A stretch of 64,000 bases of DNA from IMG/VR virus record IMGVR_UViG_3300030085_004215, positions 1-64,000 of that record; one strand, given 5' to 3'. The notes beneath the pieces were generated by a model that saw only the letters and a list, made by a program, of their open reading frames with translations, was not told the DNA's origin and did no database searches. Below are positions 26,585 to 34,652 of the stretch, piece after piece. This DNA is from a virus. Positions within the stretch are counted from its first letter, which is position 1. Every line of letters starts with the position of its first letter. The position numbers and the translations under genes were made by a program.

Positions 26585-27565
26585 TTATAAATATGCTCTT
26601 GGTGATGGTAAATCACTATAGTGGTCTTTGAAGTGAATTGATTTATATTTATCAACAGCCAATTCCTTGTGTTTTGCCTCTACCATAATATCTACATCAT
26701 TACCATAAGTATTAATGAAATCATAAACATAATCAGAATGTGCTTGTGGTCTTATCTTATCATCTTCTTGTTCAATACTCCTACTCTCAGAGTAATGAAC
26801 AACTGGCACAATACCCTTAGGCCATGTAGACATAGCCATCTCCAATGCTTCTTGTTCTGATAAATCACCAGTACAAAATTTGTGATGATGATAATCGAAT
26901 ACAATAGGTACACCAACTTTTTTGTATATACCCTCATATAAATCTTTTACACTATACATAGAGGCTTTATCATCATTTTCTAATGTCAATCTACTACTAA
27001 CACTTTCTGGTAACTTGTAAAAATTCTTACAGAATCTATCCATGGCAGATTCTTTATCTCCATACACACCACCAAGATGAATGTTAATCTTGTTGTATGG
27101 TGTTCTTGATAATCCCATCATATCCATAACATCACCATGTATTGTTAAGTCCTTTACACAATTATCAACAACATGGTCGTGTGGTGATACCAATACATTG
27201 AATGGGCCTGGATGCGTTGTTAATCTAAGTTTATGTGTGTTTGCCATAATACCTGCTGAACGGAGATATGTTTTTATCTCATCGATATCTTTCATATCAT
27301 CCCATTCATATTCGGTTTTCCACGGTACAATATCACTACTCATTCGATAAAACTCATATCCATTTAAGATATTCCACTGTACGATTGAGTTCAAATCTTT
27401 TACATTTTGAAGTGTTAGTTCACTAGCGTAATCAACACCCTTCTCATCAAATGTTCTGCGAATCATACTACGATTTGTAGTGATTGGTTTTGTGCCTTTT
27501 GGTTTATCACCATACTTTGTTGGATAACTAAGTTTCATACTAATACATGCGTAACCTAAATTCAT
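26585..27565 (-). CDS. uvsE: UV-damage endonuclease (UvsE/UvdE)
   Basis: 326 residues with a TIM-barrel UvsE layout: NLGYACISMKL (2-12), SSDIVPW (57-63), HPGPFNVLVSP, NKINIHLGGVYGDKE, RLTLENDD (about 191-198) and VPIVFDYHHHK, all carrying the metal-binding His/Glu/Asp residues of the family. It nicks DNA 5' of UV photoproducts in repair. Useful to a phage in sunlit water. No promoter of the 18-bp family directly upstream; it follows small membrane genes. Confidence 0.92.
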   Translation of the reverse strand: MNLGYACISMKLSYPTKYGDKPKGTKPITTNRSMIRRTFDEKGVDYASELTLQNVKDLNSIVQWNILNGYEFYRMSSDIVPWKTEYEWDDMKDIDEIKTYLRSAGIMANTHKLRLTTHPGPFNVLVSPHDHVVDNCVKDLTIHGDVMDMMGLSRTPYNKINIHLGGVYGDKESAMDRFCKNFYKLPESVSSRLTLENDDKASMYSVKDLYEGIYKKVGVPIVFDYHHHKFCTGDLSEQEALEMAMSTWPKGIVPVVHYSESRSIEQEDDKIRPQAHSDYVYDFINTYGNDVDIMVEAKHKELAVDKYKSIHFKDHYSDLPSPRAYL

Positions 27566-27568
27566 TCT

Positions 27569-27712
27569 CTACCTTTTATATAATTGTGAAAGTTTAAATT
27601 CTTTAATTTGTTTTTTCTTAGTTCTAACATAATTTCTGACTGCTTCTCCAAGCATCATATCATTAGGATATTTATCAACCAACTCTTCTATTTTTTTATA
27701 ATCAGTTTTCAT
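27569..27712 (-). CDS. 47-residue basic protein
   Basis: MKTDYKKIEELVDKYPNDMM..., helical, with a basic C-terminal half (TKKKQIKEFKLSQLYKR). An in-frame ATG two codons earlier also exists. It overlaps by one base the stop of the 49-residue membrane gene. Unknown function. Confidence 0.5.
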   Translation of the reverse strand: MKTDYKKIEELVDKYPNDMMLGEAVRNYVRTKKKQIKEFKLSQLYKR

Positions 27713-27861
27713 TACCATTCCTCATTTCTACCGAAATTGTTTTTTTCGATTCGTTTTTTTAGATGTCTTTTATACATCCAAATAAATACTATATTCTTAA
27801 ATAGTGATATAATATCCCCAAACCACCAAAAAACTTTCAGTATAAAATAAGGAATTACCAT
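27712..27861 (-). CDS. 49-residue membrane protein
   Basis: Hydrophobic first 29 residues (ILKVFWWFGDIISLFKNIVF) followed by a basic tail (KRHLKKRIEKNN). ATG at 27861 lies 7 bp inside the end of the 124-residue gene, and TAATG joins it to the next gene. Not recognised. Confidence 0.5.
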   Translation of the reverse strand: MVIPYFILKVFWWFGDIISLFKNIVFIWMYKRHLKKRIEKNNFGRNEEW

Positions 27862-28229
27862 TCATATCCTTGAAATGGTACACGAACTAAAAAATATGCC
27901 TTGTCATCTATATAAAACATTTCATTAATAGCCCAAGGATTAGTATGTTCAAAAACAATTCTATCTATAACAATCTCTTTTGTTTCTTCTCTTTGCATCT
28001 TAGGTATGTTGTTCCAAGCAAATGCTTCCACTATTTGTATTTCAAAGTGACAATACATATCCTTACCAGGTACTAACTGATATGCTATAATTTCAGGTCT
28101 ATCAACTCCTTGAACTTGGTCTTGTAACAGAATTGGGTCAGGTATCATATATCCTTGACCTTTTAAAATTGCCATAAACATAAATGTTAATAGTGCAAGT
28201 AACAAATGTATTTTACTAAACTTAGACAT
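27855..28229 (-). CDS. Signal-anchored protein, unknown
   Basis: 124 residues. A basic N-terminus and hydrophobic segment (8-24, HLLLALLTFMFMAILKG) act as signal or anchor; the rest is a soluble beta-rich domain ending VPFQGYEW. No lipobox. Probably periplasmic. Lies downstream of early promoter 28256-28285. Confidence 0.6.
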   Translation of the reverse strand: MSKFSKIHLLLALLTFMFMAILKGQGYMIPDPILLQDQVQGVDRPEIIAYQLVPGKDMYCHFEIQIVEAFAWNNIPKMQREETKEIVIDRIVFEHTNPWAINEMFYIDDKAYFLVRVPFQGYEW

Positions 28230-28255
28230 ATTATTATCCTTTATTGTTGTGCTTT

Positions 28256-28285
28256 AATATAAGGCCAAAAACATATACGAGTCAA
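28256..28285 (-). promoter_or_regulatory. Early promoter
   Basis: TTGACT at 28285-28280 and TATATT at 28261-28256 with an 18-bp spacer. It serves the 124-residue membrane-anchored gene and followers toward UvsE. Confidence 0.8.
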
Positions 28286-28297
28286 GTACTTTTTTCA

Positions 28298-28396
28298 TTA
28301 GATTTTAAAGAAGTCCTCAATATCTGACCAATATAAAACCATTGTCAATACAAATACTACAGCAAATGTTGAAAGACCTATATATATTTCCATCAT
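28298..28396 (-). CDS. 32-residue membrane peptide
   Basis: MMEIYIGLSTFAVVFVLTMV... single transmembrane helix with a short acidic tail (SDIEDFFKI). Ribosome site AGGAG six bases before the ATG. Ends just upstream of the early promoter of the next transcription unit. Confidence 0.6.
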   Translation of the reverse strand: MMEIYIGLSTFAVVFVLTMVLYWSDIEDFFKI

Positions 28397-28405
28397 AATT
28401 AACTC

Positions 28406-28726
28406 CTATTTTAATTGTAAATCTTGTACCCACTTAGGTACATTTTTTTCCATGTAATGTTGTATCACAAATGCTTCTGCTATATGTGAGAAGAACCAAA
28501 AGAATGTTAGTATTGGTACAAATATCCTATAGTCCAATTCCATTACAGAAACACCCAACCAGGTAAAAAATATCATTCCCATAGATTTAGTCAAAAAACT
28601 TATTCCACTAAATCCAAGACTTAATATATTACCTCTTGCCACTACAATGTATATATTTAACACCAAGTGTATCAAGTTTAAAAACGAGGGAGCAATAACT
28701 CCCATTAAAAAATATTCTGCTATCAT
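28406..28726 (-). CDS. Membrane protein with three to four helices
   Basis: 106 residues with hydrophobic segments around 3-22, 24-42, 44-62 and 68-90. No family recognised. Start overlaps the stop of a 27-residue gene (ATGA). Its position among small membrane genes suggests a host-envelope role. Confidence 0.6.
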   Translation of the reverse strand: MIAEYFLMGVIAPSFLNLIHLVLNIYIVVARGNILSLGFSGISFLTKSMGMIFFTWLGVSVMELDYRIFVPILTFFWFFSHIAEAFVIQHYMEKNVPKWVQDLQLK

Positions 28727-28806
28727 TTAAATATATCCCTTTCTAATTCTTTAGCTAAATTATAAAATGTATATGCAAATATTACATATAGTAATACTTC
28801 AATCAT
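28723..28806 (-). CDS. 27-residue membrane peptide
   Basis: MIEVLLYVIFAYTFYNLAKE... one membrane-spanning helix and a charged end. Overlaps the upstream 68-residue gene and shares ATGA with the downstream one, so it is embedded in a coupled chain. Confidence 0.5.
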   Translation of the reverse strand: MIEVLLYVIFAYTFYNLAKELERDIFK

Positions 28807-29005
28807 CTTTTTTATCCAACTCATTCATATCATAGTAATATGGTCCACCATCTTTGTCAATTTTATTGTTATCACTACTCCATATTTTTCTTATATTATC
28901 TTTTTTACCAAAAATTTTTTCCCAATTTTCATCATACTTCTTTTTATCTGATACTCGGTTCTTATCACCTTTACCAGCATCAGAGTATTTTATTGATTGT
29001 TTCAT
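28799..29005 (-). CDS. Small charged protein with GKGDKNR motif
   Basis: 68 residues, rich in Lys and Asp. The start KYSDAGKGDKNRVSDKKKYDENW resembles a short conserved protein seen in many tailed phages; no function is known. Overlaps the MazG-like gene by 4 bp. Confidence 0.6.
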   Translation of the reverse strand: MKQSIKYSDAGKGDKNRVSDKKKYDENWEKIFGKKDNIRKIWSSDNNKIDKDGGPYYYDMNELDKKDD

Positions 29006-29277
29006 TTTAACAAATTACTCCACTTCATCAACTTCATCTTTTTCAACTGAACTCTATTGTTCAAATCTCTACTGCTTAACATCCCACTATTTTTCATCAG
29101 TTCTATCATACATAGTACATCGCCTACTTCCTCTATAAGCCTATCGTTGTCCTTGTAGTCCTCACAACGGATGGCTTTAGAACACGCCTCAATCATTTCA
29201 CCACACTCTTCCATAGTGATAACTAACAATTCAGTTTCGTAATCTAACTTTTTATTTATTGTATTTTGTTTTTCCAT
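29002..29277 (-). CDS. MazG-like nucleotide pyrophosphohydrolase
   Basis: 91 residues from the ATG at 29277, which overlaps the stop of the deformylase gene (TAATG); a TTG five codons earlier is possible. The all-alpha NTP-PPase pattern is clear: LLVITMEECGEMIEACSKAIR and LIEEVGDVLCMIELM, providing the EExxE and ExxD metal-binding residues. MazG proteins hydrolyse NTPs or dNTPs to monophosphates; phage versions may alter host nucleotide or alarmone pools. Confidence 0.82.
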   Translation of the reverse strand: MEKQNTINKKLDYETELLVITMEECGEMIEACSKAIRCEDYKDNDRLIEEVGDVLCMIELMKNSGMLSSRDLNNRVQLKKMKLMKWSNLLK

Positions 29278-29900
29278 TATTCTAATATCCAATTATCGTT
29301 TAAAAACTTTTGTGCTTTTTTGTATTTTAAAACTTTTACCGCATCACCTTTTTTAATTGTGACCAATTCATTACGACCAATTTTCTTTTCTGCTTTATAT
29401 GTAGTATCCACTTTTCTATCCATACACACCAAACCATTTAAATGGTCTATTTCGTGTTGTACACAAACTGCTTCTAACAATCTTAAATCTCTGTTATCTT
29501 TATCATCCTTTTCCCAAGTACCTTTACCACTACTCGTCTCAACACCACTAAATATCCAACCACTATCTGATTGTGCAGTTTCAACATGAATTGTTTCGTA
29601 TCGTTCTGTATTTACCCCTTTGCCTGGATAAGAGAGACAACCCTCATAATAAGGTATTTTATTTTCCTTTGATACAATCTTCGGGTTGATGAGTACCAAA
29701 GGTTCACGAACATTGACAACGGCCACAGATGCATCAATTCCCACTTGATTCGCTGCCAACCCAATACCGTCCCCTCTTTTGTTAAGTATCTGAAATAGTT
29801 CCGTTGCGATAGCCATTCCCTCTTCAACTGAGACCTCCTTAAGTTTTTTATTAATTAATGGATTGTGATTTTTATTACAATTAATCACTTTTCTTGACAT
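29277..29900 (-). CDS. def: Peptide deformylase
   Basis: 207 residues. All three deformylase motifs are present: GIGLAANQVG (45-54), EGCLSYPG with Cys88 (86-93), and QHEIDHLNG with His149, Glu150, His153. It removes formyl from nascent N-termini on phage or host proteins; a phage deformylase is known from marine phages. Between motifs II and III there is an extra stretch (about 107-140, acidic and Ser/Gly-rich) not seen in minimal phage enzymes. Confidence 0.93.
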   Translation of the reverse strand: MSRKVINCNKNHNPLINKKLKEVSVEEGMAIATELFQILNKRGDGIGLAANQVGIDASVAVVNVREPLVLINPKIVSKENKIPYYEGCLSYPGKGVNTERYETIHVETAQSDSGWIFSGVETSSGKGTWEKDDKDNRDLRLLEAVCVQHEIDHLNGLVCMDRKVDTTYKAEKKIGRNELVTIKKGDAVKVLKYKKAQKFLNDNWILE

Positions 29901-30072
29901 AGTATCCCTTTAGATAATCTTTAACAAAACCATTTTCAACTCTCTGTCTTAGTTTGTAATCATCATAAGATTCACCCTCTAACCTCTTAGGGCCTTTTAA
30001 CAATTCACTAACTTTAGTTCTTGGGTCTTTACCCTTTTTAAGTTGTTTAGGTATTATATAAATATCACTCAT
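29881..30072 (-). CDS. Small hypothetical protein
   Basis: 63 residues, charged, with a basic C-terminus (KDYLKGYYVKKSD). Overlaps the deformylase start by 20 bp and shares a base with the 41-residue gene upstream. Not recognised. Confidence 0.5.
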   Translation of the reverse strand: MSDIYIIPKQLKKGKDPRTKVSELLKGPKRLEGESYDDYKLRQRVENGFVKDYLKGYYVKKSD

Positions 30073-30197
30073 TATTCACCTACCTTTTGTTTGTAAAGTT
30101 TAGCATCTTTTTCATCACGAGCGATGAATTTAGTACCATCTTTTAAAGTGAACACCTTGTAGTCTTTCCATTGACCTGTTTTACTTTTCTTTGGCAT
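30072..30197 (-). CDS. 41-residue basic protein
   Basis: MPKKSKTGQWKDYKVFTLKDGTK... forms two or three likely beta strands. GGAG eleven bases from the ATG. Coupled to the genes on both sides. Not recognised. Confidence 0.5.
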   Translation of the reverse strand: MPKKSKTGQWKDYKVFTLKDGTKFIARDEKDAKLYKQKVGE

Positions 30198-30393
30198 TAT
30201 GTAACTCCTCTTGTTTTAAAATCCATTCTTCATAAACATCATCTATTTGACTATCTGTCAAATTTCTTTTTTCAAATGCCTTTTCTCTTGTCATCATAGT
30301 TAAAGGCACATCTGCTAAACTTGGTGGTCTACCCCACTCATCAACCATAATCTTTTCTTGTAGCCAAGTCGGTCTATATTCTCGATATGTCAT
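30181..30393 (-). CDS. Small hypothetical protein
   Basis: 70 residues, mixed charge, with WLQEKIMVDEWGRPPSLADVPLTMM in the middle. It starts one base after the 147-residue gene ends and overlaps the next gene by 17 bp. No recognised domain. Confidence 0.5.
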   Translation of the reverse strand: MTYREYRPTWLQEKIMVDEWGRPPSLADVPLTMMTREKAFEKRNLTDSQIDDVYEEWILKQEELHNAKEK

Positions 30394-30837
30394 CTAATCT
30401 CCAAATTTATGATTGATAAAATCTTTTTGTTTTTGAACTGCTTTTTTCAAAGCTGCTTTCTTCTCTTTTTGTCTATCCAATAACATCTGTTCTTTAGACC
30501 TACGCTTTACTTTTTTTCTTTTAACAGGTTTAATTTTAGTAGGTTTAAGAGTACCTTTCAACTTAGGTTGTTCCACACCCTTATGAAACACATTTCCATC
30601 TTTATCTACAAACTCATTCATAAAATGCCATCCAGCAGGTCTACCCGTAGGTGTGTATGCTGGTTTTGATGTTTCAGGAAACTTCTCGTGAAGTAAACCC
30701 ATTACGGCGTGACTTCCAATAACAGATACAGAATCCGTACTGACATTCTTTACAGGTTCACCTGTGATTTTACAATCCATGTATGCTATTCCATCTATGA
30801 AATAACCACCATTTTTTTTAAATGTACTATTTGACAT
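30394..30837 (-). CDS. Conserved phage protein with basic tail
   Basis: 147 residues. N-terminal half has GGYFIDGIAYMDCKITGEPV and RPAGWHFMNEFVDKDGNVFHKGVE, a pattern I have seen in other marine myovirus proteins of unknown role. The C-terminal 50 residues are highly basic (KPVKRKKVKRRSKEQ), so nucleic-acid binding is plausible. Confidence 0.6.
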   Translation of the reverse strand: MSNSTFKKNGGYFIDGIAYMDCKITGEPVKNVSTDSVSVIGSHAVMGLLHEKFPETSKPAYTPTGRPAGWHFMNEFVDKDGNVFHKGVEQPKLKGTLKPTKIKPVKRKKVKRRSKEQMLLDRQKEKKAALKKAVQKQKDFINHKFGD

Positions 30838-30857
30838 TTACTACTCCTTTTTTTTTA

Positions 30858-31073
30858 TTATGCTTCTCCGATAGAACCAGATGCTATTCCGTCTTCGAAC
30901 AACATCTCTAACATTCCATCACTTACTTCTTTAGAGAATTTTTTATATTTAACATTATTTTCCATATCAAACTTAATTACATCATCTATAAGTTTTGATA
31001 TAAGTGGTAATGATTTACCTTTTGCTACTTTTTCTATTTCTTCTAATCTGTTTACTAATGTCATAATATCCAT
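30858..31073 (-). CDS. Small helical protein
   Basis: 71 residues, helical (LVNRLEEIEKVAKGKSL), acidic at the end. It lies directly after the tRNA-Cys gene in transcription order and 20 bp before the 147-residue gene. Unknown. Confidence 0.5.
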   Translation of the reverse strand: MDIMTLVNRLEEIEKVAKGKSLPLISKLIDDVIKFDMENNVKYKKFSKEVSDGMLEMLFEDGIASGSIGEA

Positions 31074-31096
31074 TGCTTTTTCCTAATTAAATTTTG

Positions 31097-31170
31097 AGTG
31101 CTGGACAGGATTCGAACCTGCGAATAATGGATTTGCAATCCACCCCATTAAACCACTCTGGCACCAGCAC
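31097..31170 (-). tRNA. tRNA-Cys (GCA)
   Basis: 74 nt. Acceptor stem GTGCTGG/CCAGCAC is perfect over 7 bp, discriminator is U as expected for cysteine, anticodon GCA sits in the loop TTGCAAA, and the T-arm GCAGG-TTCGAAT-CCTGT is standard. CCA is not encoded. The SWIM-protein gene overlaps its 5' end by 23 bp. Confidence 0.92.
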
Positions 31171-31420
31171 GGCCCTCTGCATTTGCCACTCGTTGGTTTA
31201 ATTTTCTATCTTGTACTTCAAGTATATGTTTACAATATTTTCTTTTGTGTCTCCTACGAAATTTAAACGCCATGCAATCACAGGCCCATTCAATACGAGA
31301 TGGGTCAAAGCGAATATCATATTCTTTACCATCTACTTTGTAGTGTTCCCATCCATAATCATCAATGAGAACACCATCAAATTTTTCTATTATCAAATCT
31401 ATTAATTTTTGATTATTCAT
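31148..31420 (-). CDS. SWIM zinc-finger protein
   Basis: 90 residues. The SWIM pattern CxC...CxH is visible in EWACDCMAFKFRRRHKRKYCKHILEV (about 44-69), a DNA- or protein-binding zinc module. Its start lies only about eight bases after the -10 box of promoter 31429-31458, so the mRNA is almost leaderless. Its stop codon lies inside the tRNA-Cys gene, so RNA processing of the tRNA would trim the 3' end of this mRNA. Confidence 0.75.
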   Translation of the reverse strand: MNNQKLIDLIIEKFDGVLIDDYGWEHYKVDGKEYDIRFDPSRIEWACDCMAFKFRRRHKRKYCKHILEVQDRKLNQRVANAEGRAGARVV

Positions 31421-31428
31421 ATGCCCTT

Positions 31429-31458
31429 AATATAAGTATAAAACATAATACAAGTCAA
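31429..31458 (-). promoter_or_regulatory. Early promoter, near-leaderless
   Basis: TTGACT (31458-31453), 18-bp spacer, TATATT (31434-31429). The SWIM gene ATG at 31420 follows without a ribosome site. Promoter 43288-43317 has the same nearly identical spacer and arrangement. Confidence 0.85.
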
Positions 31459-31467
31459 GTATTATTT

Positions 31468-31758
31468 TTAACTATTTTTATATGGATTAGTTTTTGTTAA
31501 ATCTGCTCCAACCCAACCTTTAGATTCAGAGTAAACCATTTTAAACCTACGACCTAAACCACTAACATCCTTAGATACTCTAACGACCTTGTAATTTTTA
31601 TTCCATTTACTACTAAACATTCTTTTCATAACAGAAGTAATATACCAAGTTTTACTTGTATCGTTAATATTAACATGGTCTGTAAAACTCATAGTTTTAC
31701 CATTGATTTTATTTCTCATTAAAAACCTAAATGATGTCATTTCACTTTTCCAATTCAT
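31468..31758 (-). CDS. Early small basic protein
   Basis: 96 residues from the ATG at 31758, which follows AAGGA; an in-frame upstream start would lie inside the promoter. Basic (about 20 Lys/Arg) with Trp, Tyr and Ser; no known domain. The position right behind an early promoter suggests a host-takeover function. Confidence 0.65.
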   Translation of the reverse strand: MNWKSEMTSFRFLMRNKINGKTMSFTDHVNINDTSKTWYITSVMKRMFSSKWNKNYKVVRVSKDVSGLGRRFKMVYSESKGWVGADLTKTNPYKNS

Positions 31759-31784
31759 TATTTTTTCCTTATTTTTGTTACTTA

Positions 31785-31814
31785 AATATAAGGCTTTTTT
31801 ACTATACAAGTCAA
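31785..31814 (-). promoter_or_regulatory. Early promoter
   Basis: TTGACT (31814-31809), 18-bp spacer, TATATT (31790-31785), followed by the AAGG...AAGGAAAAAATA leader before the ATG at 31758. Confidence 0.85.
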
Positions 31815-31836
31815 GTGTTTTTTTCATTTTTTTTTA

Positions 31837-31862
31837 ATTGGGGAGAAATTAATCTCCCCAAT
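31837..31862. terminator. Perfect 10-bp hairpin after PhoH gene
   Basis: ATTGGGGAGA pairs with TCTCCCCAAT around a 6-base loop, 4 bp after the PhoH stop. No U-tract follows on the minus strand (an A-tract does), so it is a 3'-end stabiliser or weak terminator rather than a textbook one. Confidence 0.5.
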
Positions 31863-31865
31863 CGA

Positions 31866-32696
31866 TTAGTTTTTCTCCCAATATCCCAATTTAGGTGCTA
31901 TATAAGTGGGTCTGTCTAACCACTTACTTAAAGTAACTTCTGCTTCCACTTCGGGTGAAATATCAAAGTCATTATATCTATGTAGTAAATCTGCAACTAT
32001 AGGATGTCTAACAACATCTCCTAAATCAAATCTACAAAAACCACATCCATAAACACCAGTAAATCTCTTAACACTATCCTCCAAACCATTATCCGTTTTG
32101 GTTCGTAAATCACTCTGTTGCAAATCTCCACTAACGATATATTTAGAACCCAAGCCAATTCTCGTTAGAAAAGTTTTGATTTGTGATGGTGTAGAGTTTT
32201 GTGCCTCATCTAACATTACAATTTTATTCTGTAGTGTTAAACCTCTCATGTATGCAAGTGGAATAACTTTTATTATTCCAGCTTTTCTCAATACATCCAA
32301 TCTCTGCTTACCGATTATCTGTTCCATATTATAATATACTGATTGCATAAATGGTTCAGTTTTCTCATCAATATCACCAGGTAAATATCCTATCCTTTCA
32401 CCGTCTACCTCAACCATAGGTTTGGTGACAATAATACCGTCAAAGTTAGAATTTTTATCTGCAATACTCTGTAATGCCCAATATGTTGCAACATATGTCT
32501 TACCACAACCTGCAGGCCCAACACAAAATGTAATAGTATTGGTATCAATATTATCCCAAAACTTTTGTTGATTTCGTGTTTTTGCTTTAAAATCCCATTT
32601 GATTCTTTTCATTTGAGACAGTGCTTGTCGATGGTTTGCACATTCTTGATTACTTACAACCTTTGTAATAGTTTCAACTTTTCGTTTTCTACTCAT
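31866..32696 (-). CDS. phoH: PhoH-like ATPase
   Basis: 276 residues. Walker A GPAGCGKT (60-67), Walker B IVMLDEAQN, and the PhoH-typical KPMVEVDGERIGYLPGD and SGDLQQSDL stretches. PhoH proteins are P-loop NTPases, possibly linked to RNA metabolism, and are very common in marine phages. The ORF begins after a gap of about 70 bp with no box of the 18-bp family. Confidence 0.92.
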   Translation of the reverse strand: MSRKRKVETITKVVSNQECANHRQALSQMKRIKWDFKAKTRNQQKFWDNIDTNTITFCVGPAGCGKTYVATYWALQSIADKNSNFDGIIVTKPMVEVDGERIGYLPGDIDEKTEPFMQSVYYNMEQIIGKQRLDVLRKAGIIKVIPLAYMRGLTLQNKIVMLDEAQNSTPSQIKTFLTRIGLGSKYIVSGDLQQSDLRTKTDNGLEDSVKRFTGVYGCGFCRFDLGDVVRHPIVADLLHRYNDFDISPEVEAEVTLSKWLDRPTYIAPKLGYWEKN

Positions 32697-32765
32697 AATA
32701 ACATCCCCTTTGAGTTAATTAGTTGTAAACCTGGGTTCAATTATAAATAGAATATATATTGTTGT

Positions 32766-33707
32766 TTACTTTATTTTTATACCACCTTTTAATGGATTTC
32801 TTATTTTTTTCTCTGAAGTTTTTTCTTCTATTTTCAGCTCACTATCACTATCACGATTTTCGACAATGTCAAGTTTTTTTTCAATTTTTTCTCGTTTTAA
32901 TATATTATCTTTTTTCTCACCATATACTTCCCACCACTTTTTTATTTTTTTATTTTTTTTCAAAAAAGGCTTCGAAGCTGCTCCAGTTTTTCCAGAATCT
33001 TCTTTTTCTTTAAGTAACAGTGCTTGGTTAAATGCTATCACCAACATTACAGCCAATGGGTCAAAGACGAATATTAAGACGAATATAAAAAAACTAACTA
33101 CAGTATCCACATCGGTGTTAAAAGTTCTAGCTAAATAAATTGCAGGTCCTACATCAACTCCAGTCTCAACGAGTGCAATTTTTAAATCACCTATCTCTTG
33201 TTTAAGACTCATCATAGTTGTATTAACTTCATTTATTTTAGGTTGATACTCTTCCCTAAGTTTTCTTTTGGCAGTTCTGTAATTATCAGGTAGTTCAGAT
33301 ACTGCGGCTTCTAACTCTTCTTTTAAAAACTTTTTATCCTCTGATAATTGTTTTAATCTATCTTCTTTATATAATAGTGCTGTTGATTCTTTTTCAAAAG
33401 TTACTGTTGCACCTTGATAGGCATTGGATAAATATCCAAATATTCCAGCAGAGGTTATTAATATCAATACCACAGTTGCTATTGATAAATAAACTTTTTG
33501 TAGGTAATTTATTTTATCCCAATATCTGTATAGAAATGCAGCAGTAACCAACTTACCAAATTCTAATGAACCTGCCATGATGATTACTGATAATGTTGCA
33601 CCACTAAATAATTTACTCAATCCAAATACTGAATAAAAACCTGCACTACCAGCAATTAGTAATGCAGCAATCCCCAAAAATATATGAAAATTCTTGGAGC
33701 GTTCCAT
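32766..33707 (-). CDS. Membrane protein with coiled coil
   Basis: 313 residues. Hydrophobic helices at about 9-30, 38-60, 69-92 and 203-226 (FFIFVLIFVFDPLAVMLVIAF) flank a long charged coiled coil (108-180, ESTALLYKEDRLKQLSEDKKFLKEELEAA...). The C-terminal 85 residues are soluble and lysine-rich. A phage envelope protein of unknown role; might rearrange host membranes or act as a lysis regulator. Confidence 0.7.
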   Translation of the reverse strand: MERSKNFHIFLGIAALLIAGSAGFYSVFGLSKLFSGATLSVIIMAGSLEFGKLVTAAFLYRYWDKINYLQKVYLSIATVVLILITSAGIFGYLSNAYQGATVTFEKESTALLYKEDRLKQLSEDKKFLKEELEAAVSELPDNYRTAKRKLREEYQPKINEVNTTMMSLKQEIGDLKIALVETGVDVGPAIYLARTFNTDVDTVVSFFIFVLIFVFDPLAVMLVIAFNQALLLKEKEDSGKTGAASKPFLKKNKKIKKWWEVYGEKKDNILKREKIEKKLDIVENRDSDSELKIEEKTSEKKIRNPLKGGIKIK

Positions 33708-33720
33708 AGTTTTCTCCTAT

Positions 33721-33900
33721 TTATTCTTCTTCAAGTTCTATTAGATTTTGTAGGTGTTCTAATTGCTTTTCAACTCCAATTATCATCCTTAACCACTGTT
33801 CAAATCGTGGGTCGGTATCAGTTGGAATACGGTCTTTTAATCTACCTAATTCAGCTTCGATGTAAGACACCCTGTCTAATACTTCATTTTTTCTACGCAT
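33721..33900 (-). CDS. Small coiled-coil protein
   Basis: 59 residues, helical, acidic (MRRKNEVLDRVSYIEAELGR..., ending LEHLQNLIELEEE). Starts 20 bp after a GATATTTAT box, stops 13 bp before the membrane gene. Possibly a partner of that coiled-coil membrane protein; no domain recognised. Confidence 0.6.
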   Translation of the reverse strand: MRRKNEVLDRVSYIEAELGRLKDRIPTDTDPRFEQWLRMIIGVEKQLEHLQNLIELEEE

Positions 33901-33927
33901 AATTAACCTCTATTATTATATAAATAT

Positions 33928-34650
33928 CTAAATTATCTCTAAGTTGTTATAAAATTCATTTTTTATGTATTTTTGTATATGTTCTGCTGCGATTTTATCT
34001 GCCTCTGAACTTGGGTGGTGGTCTAAAACTCCTGTATTTGGTGGGTGTATATCATCTTCAACATACACAGATGGTAGGTCCCAATCGCGACCACAAAAAT
34101 ATTGTTCAGCCATCTTTCTTTGTCTCTCATTAGTAATATCAGTTTCGGTTTTACACATACCCTTTTGACCAGTTAAATTTAAATGTGTATATCTCAAACC
34201 AGAATCTTTCCACCATTGTAACATTCGTTCCTCAAAATCATCAATCCCATGATATTCCATGTTGTAGGGATGTCTGTACGGCCACCCACCTGTAGAATAT
34301 ATAAAGTACACTAAGTTTTGTTGTTCTTCGTAATAACTCGTCAACACACCACAATAGTATTCAAGGAACTCATCTAAGAACTTTGGATTATCTTTAAATG
34401 TTTTATAAAACTCTGTACACCAGTGTTGTGTATTTCTTCTATCTGTTTTTGAGTAGCGGTCATACATAAACTGAATAGACCGAACCATGCCAGGTATCGT
34501 GAATACGGTGATGTCCGCATTTTGCCTTGCCTTAGCAGATTTACTCCAAATCGTCTCAACCCCACCTCCATAATATTTCATCTCACCTAACTTATTGTCT
34601 ATCCATTTTGGAAATGTATTCCAACTATCTCCTATATAATATACTTTCAT
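33928..34650 (-). CDS. SGNH-hydrolase-like protein
   Basis: 240 residues. The N-terminus KVYYIGDSWN (2-11) matches the GDS block with the catalytic serine, and DHHPSSEAD near the C-terminus gives the DxxH dyad of SGNH/GDSL esterases. The middle (VYFIYSTGGW) could be the oxyanion-hole block, but the usual GxND is not clear. Likely an esterase or acyl/acetyl hydrolase on a sugar or lipid. Coupled to the J-domain gene (2 bp gap). Confidence 0.65.
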   Translation of the reverse strand: MKVYYIGDSWNTFPKWIDNKLGEMKYYGGGVETIWSKSAKARQNADITVFTIPGMVRSIQFMYDRYSKTDRRNTQHWCTEFYKTFKDNPKFLDEFLEYYCGVLTSYYEEQQNLVYFIYSTGGWPYRHPYNMEYHGIDDFEERMLQWWKDSGLRYTHLNLTGQKGMCKTETDITNERQRKMAEQYFCGRDWDLPSVYVEDDIHPPNTGVLDHHPSSEADKIAAEHIQKYIKNEFYNNLEII

Positions 34651-34652
34651 GT

